The position numbers were made by a program, and so were the translations under genes. A model generated the notes under the pieces. That model was not told the origin of the DNA. It made no database searches and worked only from the letters and a program-made list of their open reading frames with translations. Below are positions 61,988 to 64,000 of a DNA stretch of 64,000 nt, one piece after another. Source of the stretch: Brevundimonas sp. GTDB lineage: Bacteria > Pseudomonadota > Alphaproteobacteria > Caulobacterales > Caulobacteraceae. Numbering within the stretch: the first letter of the stretch is position 1; each line of letters starts with the position of its first letter. The DNA lies in NCBI RefSeq assembly GCF_013912065.1, contig NZ_JACESA010000009.1, positions 62,001 through 126,000 on the forward strand. The letters run 5' to 3'.

Positions 61988-63196
61988 ATGACCTTCCGCA
62001 CCCTCGACGACGCCCCCAACGACCTGGGCTCCCTCGCCGGCAAGACGGCCTTGGTCCGGGTGGACTTCAACGTCCCGATGGAGGGCGGCAAGGTCACTGA
62101 CGACACTCGGCTGCGGGTCGCCCTGCCGACGATCCAACGTCTGCGCGACGCCGGCGCCAAGGTCGCGTTGCTGGCCCACTTCGACCGTCCCAAGGGCCAG
62201 CGCGTCCCGTCGATGAGCCTTCAGCCGGTCGTCGATGATCTGGAAAATCTGCTCGGCGCCCCCGTTCGCTTCGCCGACGACTGCATCGGCCCGGACGCCG
62301 TGGACGCCATCCGCGACCTGGACGCCGGCGGCGTGGTCCTGCTCGAGAACGTCCGCTTCCACGCGGCGGAAGAGGCCAATGATCCGGTCTTCGCCCAGAA
62401 GCTGGCCGATCTGGCCGACCTCTACGTCAACGACGCCTTCTCGGCAGCCCACCGCGCCCACGCCTCGACCGAAGGCGTCGCCCGTCACATCCCCGCCTAC
62501 GCCGGCGAATCGATGCGGCGCGAGCTGGACGCGCTGGACGCCGCCCTGGGCAATCCGCAGAAGCCGGTGCTGGGCATCGTCGGCGGGGCCAAGGTCTCGA
62601 CCAAGCTGGACCTGCTAAAGAACCTGGTCGGCAAGCTGGACCGGCTCGCCATCGGCGGCGGCATGGCCAACACCTTCCTCTATGCCCAGGGCGTCGATAT
62701 CGGCGGTTCCCTGGCCGAGAAGGACATGGCCGACACGGCGCGCGAGATCCTGACCGAGGCCGAGGCCAAGGGTTGCGAAATCCTTCTGCCGCTCGACGTC
62801 GTGGTGGCGACCGAGGTCAAGCCGGGCGTCGAAACCCGCACCGTCCTGGCCCGCGAAGACATCGGCGACGACGAAAAGATTCTCGACGCCGGTCCGCTGA
62901 CGGTCGAGAAACTGATCAAGGCCATGGCCCTGTCCAAGACGCTGATCTGGAACGGCCCGCTCGGCGTGTTCGAGGTTCCGCCCTTCGACGCCGCCACGGT
63001 CAAGGCCGCTAAGGCCGCCGCCGACCTGGCCAAGTCCGGCGCCCTGGTCGCGGTCGCGGGCGGCGGCGACACCGTCTCGGCCCTGAACCACGCGGGCGTG
63101 TCGGACGACATGACCTTCGTCTCCACCGCCGGCGGCGCCTTCCTGGAATGGATGGAAGGCAAGCCCCTGCCGGGCGTCGAAGCGCTCAGGGCCTAG
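61988..63196 (+). CDS. pgk: Phosphoglycerate kinase
   Basis: 402 aa. Signatures: [28 protein letters not shown], the hinge region [29 protein letters not shown], and the nucleotide loop [13 protein letters not shown]. It transfers the phosphate of 1,3-bisphosphoglycerate to ADP. It probably shares the gap transcript or has a promoter within the repeat region. Confidence 0.97.
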   Translation: MTFRTLDDAPNDLGSLAGKTALVRVDFNVPMEGGKVTDDTRLRVALPTIQRLRDAGAKVALLAHFDRPKGQRVPSMSLQPVVDDLENLLGAPVRFADDCIGPDAVDAIRDLDAGGVVLLENVRFHAAEEANDPVFAQKLADLADLYVNDAFSAAHRAHASTEGVARHIPAYAGESMRRELDALDAALGNPQKPVLGIVGGAKVSTKLDLLKNLVGKLDRLAIGGGMANTFLYAQGVDIGGSLAEKDMADTAREILTEAEAKGCEILLPLDVVVATEVKPGVETRTVLAREDIGDDEKILDAGPLTVEKLIKAMALSKTLIWNGPLGVFEVPPFDAATVKAAKAAADLAKSGALVAVAGGGDTVSALNHAGVSDDMTFVSTAGGAFLEWMEGKPLPGVEALRA

Positions 63197-63300
63197 TCCG
63201 ACGCATACAAGAATCGGGCTGTTACACGGCGTGACTTTGTTGCGTCGCAGCGCTAATCTCCCGCCCAATCATAAAAGACCTCGGCTCAGGAGATTTCATC

Positions 63301-64000
63301 ATGGCGCGCATCACGCTGCGACAGCTGCTCGACCACGCGGCAGAGAACGACTACGGCCTGCCGGCCTACAACATCAACAATATGGAACAGGGTCTGGCGA
63401 TCATGGAGGCGGCCCATGAGGTCAACGCCCCCGTCATCATCCAGGCCTCGCGCGGCGCGCGGAACTACGCCAACGACATCGTCCTGGCCAAGTTGATCGA
63501 CGCCCTGGCCGAACTCTATCCCGACATCCCGGTCTGCATGCACCAGGATCACGGCAACGGCCCTGCGACCTGCGCCACCGCCATCCAGTACGGCTTCACC
63601 TCGGTGATGATGGACGGCTCGCTGGAGGAAGACGCCAAGACCCCCGCCTCCTACGAATACAATGTCGAAGTCACCCGCCGCGTCACCGAAATGGCCCATA
63701 GCTGCGGCGTCTCGGTCGAGGGCGAACTGGGCGTTCTGGGTTCGCTGGAGACCGGCATGGGCGAGGCCGAGGACGGCCACGGCTTCGAGGGCAAGCTGGA
63801 CCATTCGCAGCTGCTGACCGACCCGGACCAGGCCGTCGATTTCGTCGCCGCCACCAAGGTCGACGCCCTGGCCATCGCCATGGGCACCAGCCACGGCGCC
63901 TACAAGTTCAGCAAGAAGCCGGACGGCGACATCCTGGCCATGAATGTGATCGAGGAAATCCACCGCCGCCTGCCCAACACCCACCTGGTGATGCACGGCT
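63301..64000 (+). CDS. fba: Class II fructose-bisphosphate aldolase, 5' part
   Basis: The first 233 codons are visible and the frame runs off the window end. The start [20 protein letters not shown], the Zn-binding [24 protein letters not shown], the catalytic Glu region [13 protein letters not shown] and [13 protein letters not shown] mark the class IIB (Calvin-subtype) aldolase. It cleaves or forms fructose-1,6-bisphosphate. ATG 63301 has AGGAGA upstream. The order gap-pgk-fba matches many alphaproteobacteria. The end lies outside the window. Confidence 0.95.
   Translation, partial: MARITLRQLLDHAAENDYGLPAYNINNMEQGLAIMEAAHEVNAPVIIQASRGARNYANDIVLAKLIDALAELYPDIPVCMHQDHGNGPATCATAIQYGFTSVMMDGSLEEDAKTPASYEYNVEVTRRVTEMAHSCGVSVEGELGVLGSLETGMGEAEDGHGFEGKLDHSQLLTDPDQAVDFVAATKVDALAIAMGTSHGAYKFSKKPDGDILAMNVIEEIHRRLPNTHLVMHG

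Overview
The window looks like chromosome from a Caulobacterales alphaproteobacterium, most likely Brevundimonas or a close relative. The signs are very high GC, ATGA-type gene overlaps, two TonB-dependent receptors, a TonB/MFS-type maltodextrin locus, short (~274 aa) flagellin, and intergenic palindromes of a style common in this group. The genus is inferred from style and protein resemblance, not from a search. No rRNA, tRNA, CRISPR array, transposase or phage gene was seen.

Layout. 1-7.3 kb: start of an RND-type membrane fusion protein (truncated by the window edge), then a sensor block of two OmpR-type response regulators and three histidine kinases, two of which are paralogues lying tail to tail. 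7.4-10.4 kb: a large TonB-dependent receptor. 10.6-18.6 kb: flagellar genes, with the minus-strand operon flgD-flgE-(FlgN-like)-flgK-flgL diverging from a plus-strand flagellin-fliD-fliS run. 18.6-23.9 kb: a near-perfect sigma-54 promoter in front of an ECF sigma factor, a 68-aa companion protein, a degenerate response regulator and a giant Asp-rich autotransporter. 23.9-26 kb: a repeat-rich, lower-GC stretch with two unknown small genes framed by the same short elements. 26-32.7 kb: a tripartite RND efflux operon with a divergent TetR regulator and two spaced operators. 32.7-48.8 kb: a maltodextrin utilisation locus (sugar MFS, TonB receptor, two GH13 enzymes, LacI regulator, GH97, MFS maltose porter, esterase, GH15). 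48.8-51 kb: a TorF-type porin and AmtB. 51.2-60.6 kb: one continuous branched-chain amino acid operon, ilvL-ilvD-ilvC-ilvB-ilvM-leuA-leuC-leuD-leuB, preceded by a readable leader peptide and attenuator. 60.8-64 kb: gap, pgk and the start of fba.

How the parts work together. The maltodextrin locus is a full outer-membrane-to-cytoplasm path: the TonB receptor imports oligosaccharides, exported amylase, glucoamylase and GH97 trim them, two MFS carriers take up products, and a cytoplasmic GH13 glucosidase finishes. A LacI protein, with TGCAAA-type motifs in the promoter regions, is the likely switch. The efflux locus is a self-regulated pump. The branched-chain operon is controlled by translation of Leu/Val/Ile codons in its leader. 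The most unusual parts are the sigma-54-driven ECF/autotransporter block, the two-gene cassette-like stretch at 24.5-25.6 kb, the paralogous convergent kinases, and a LeuA lacking its feedback domain.
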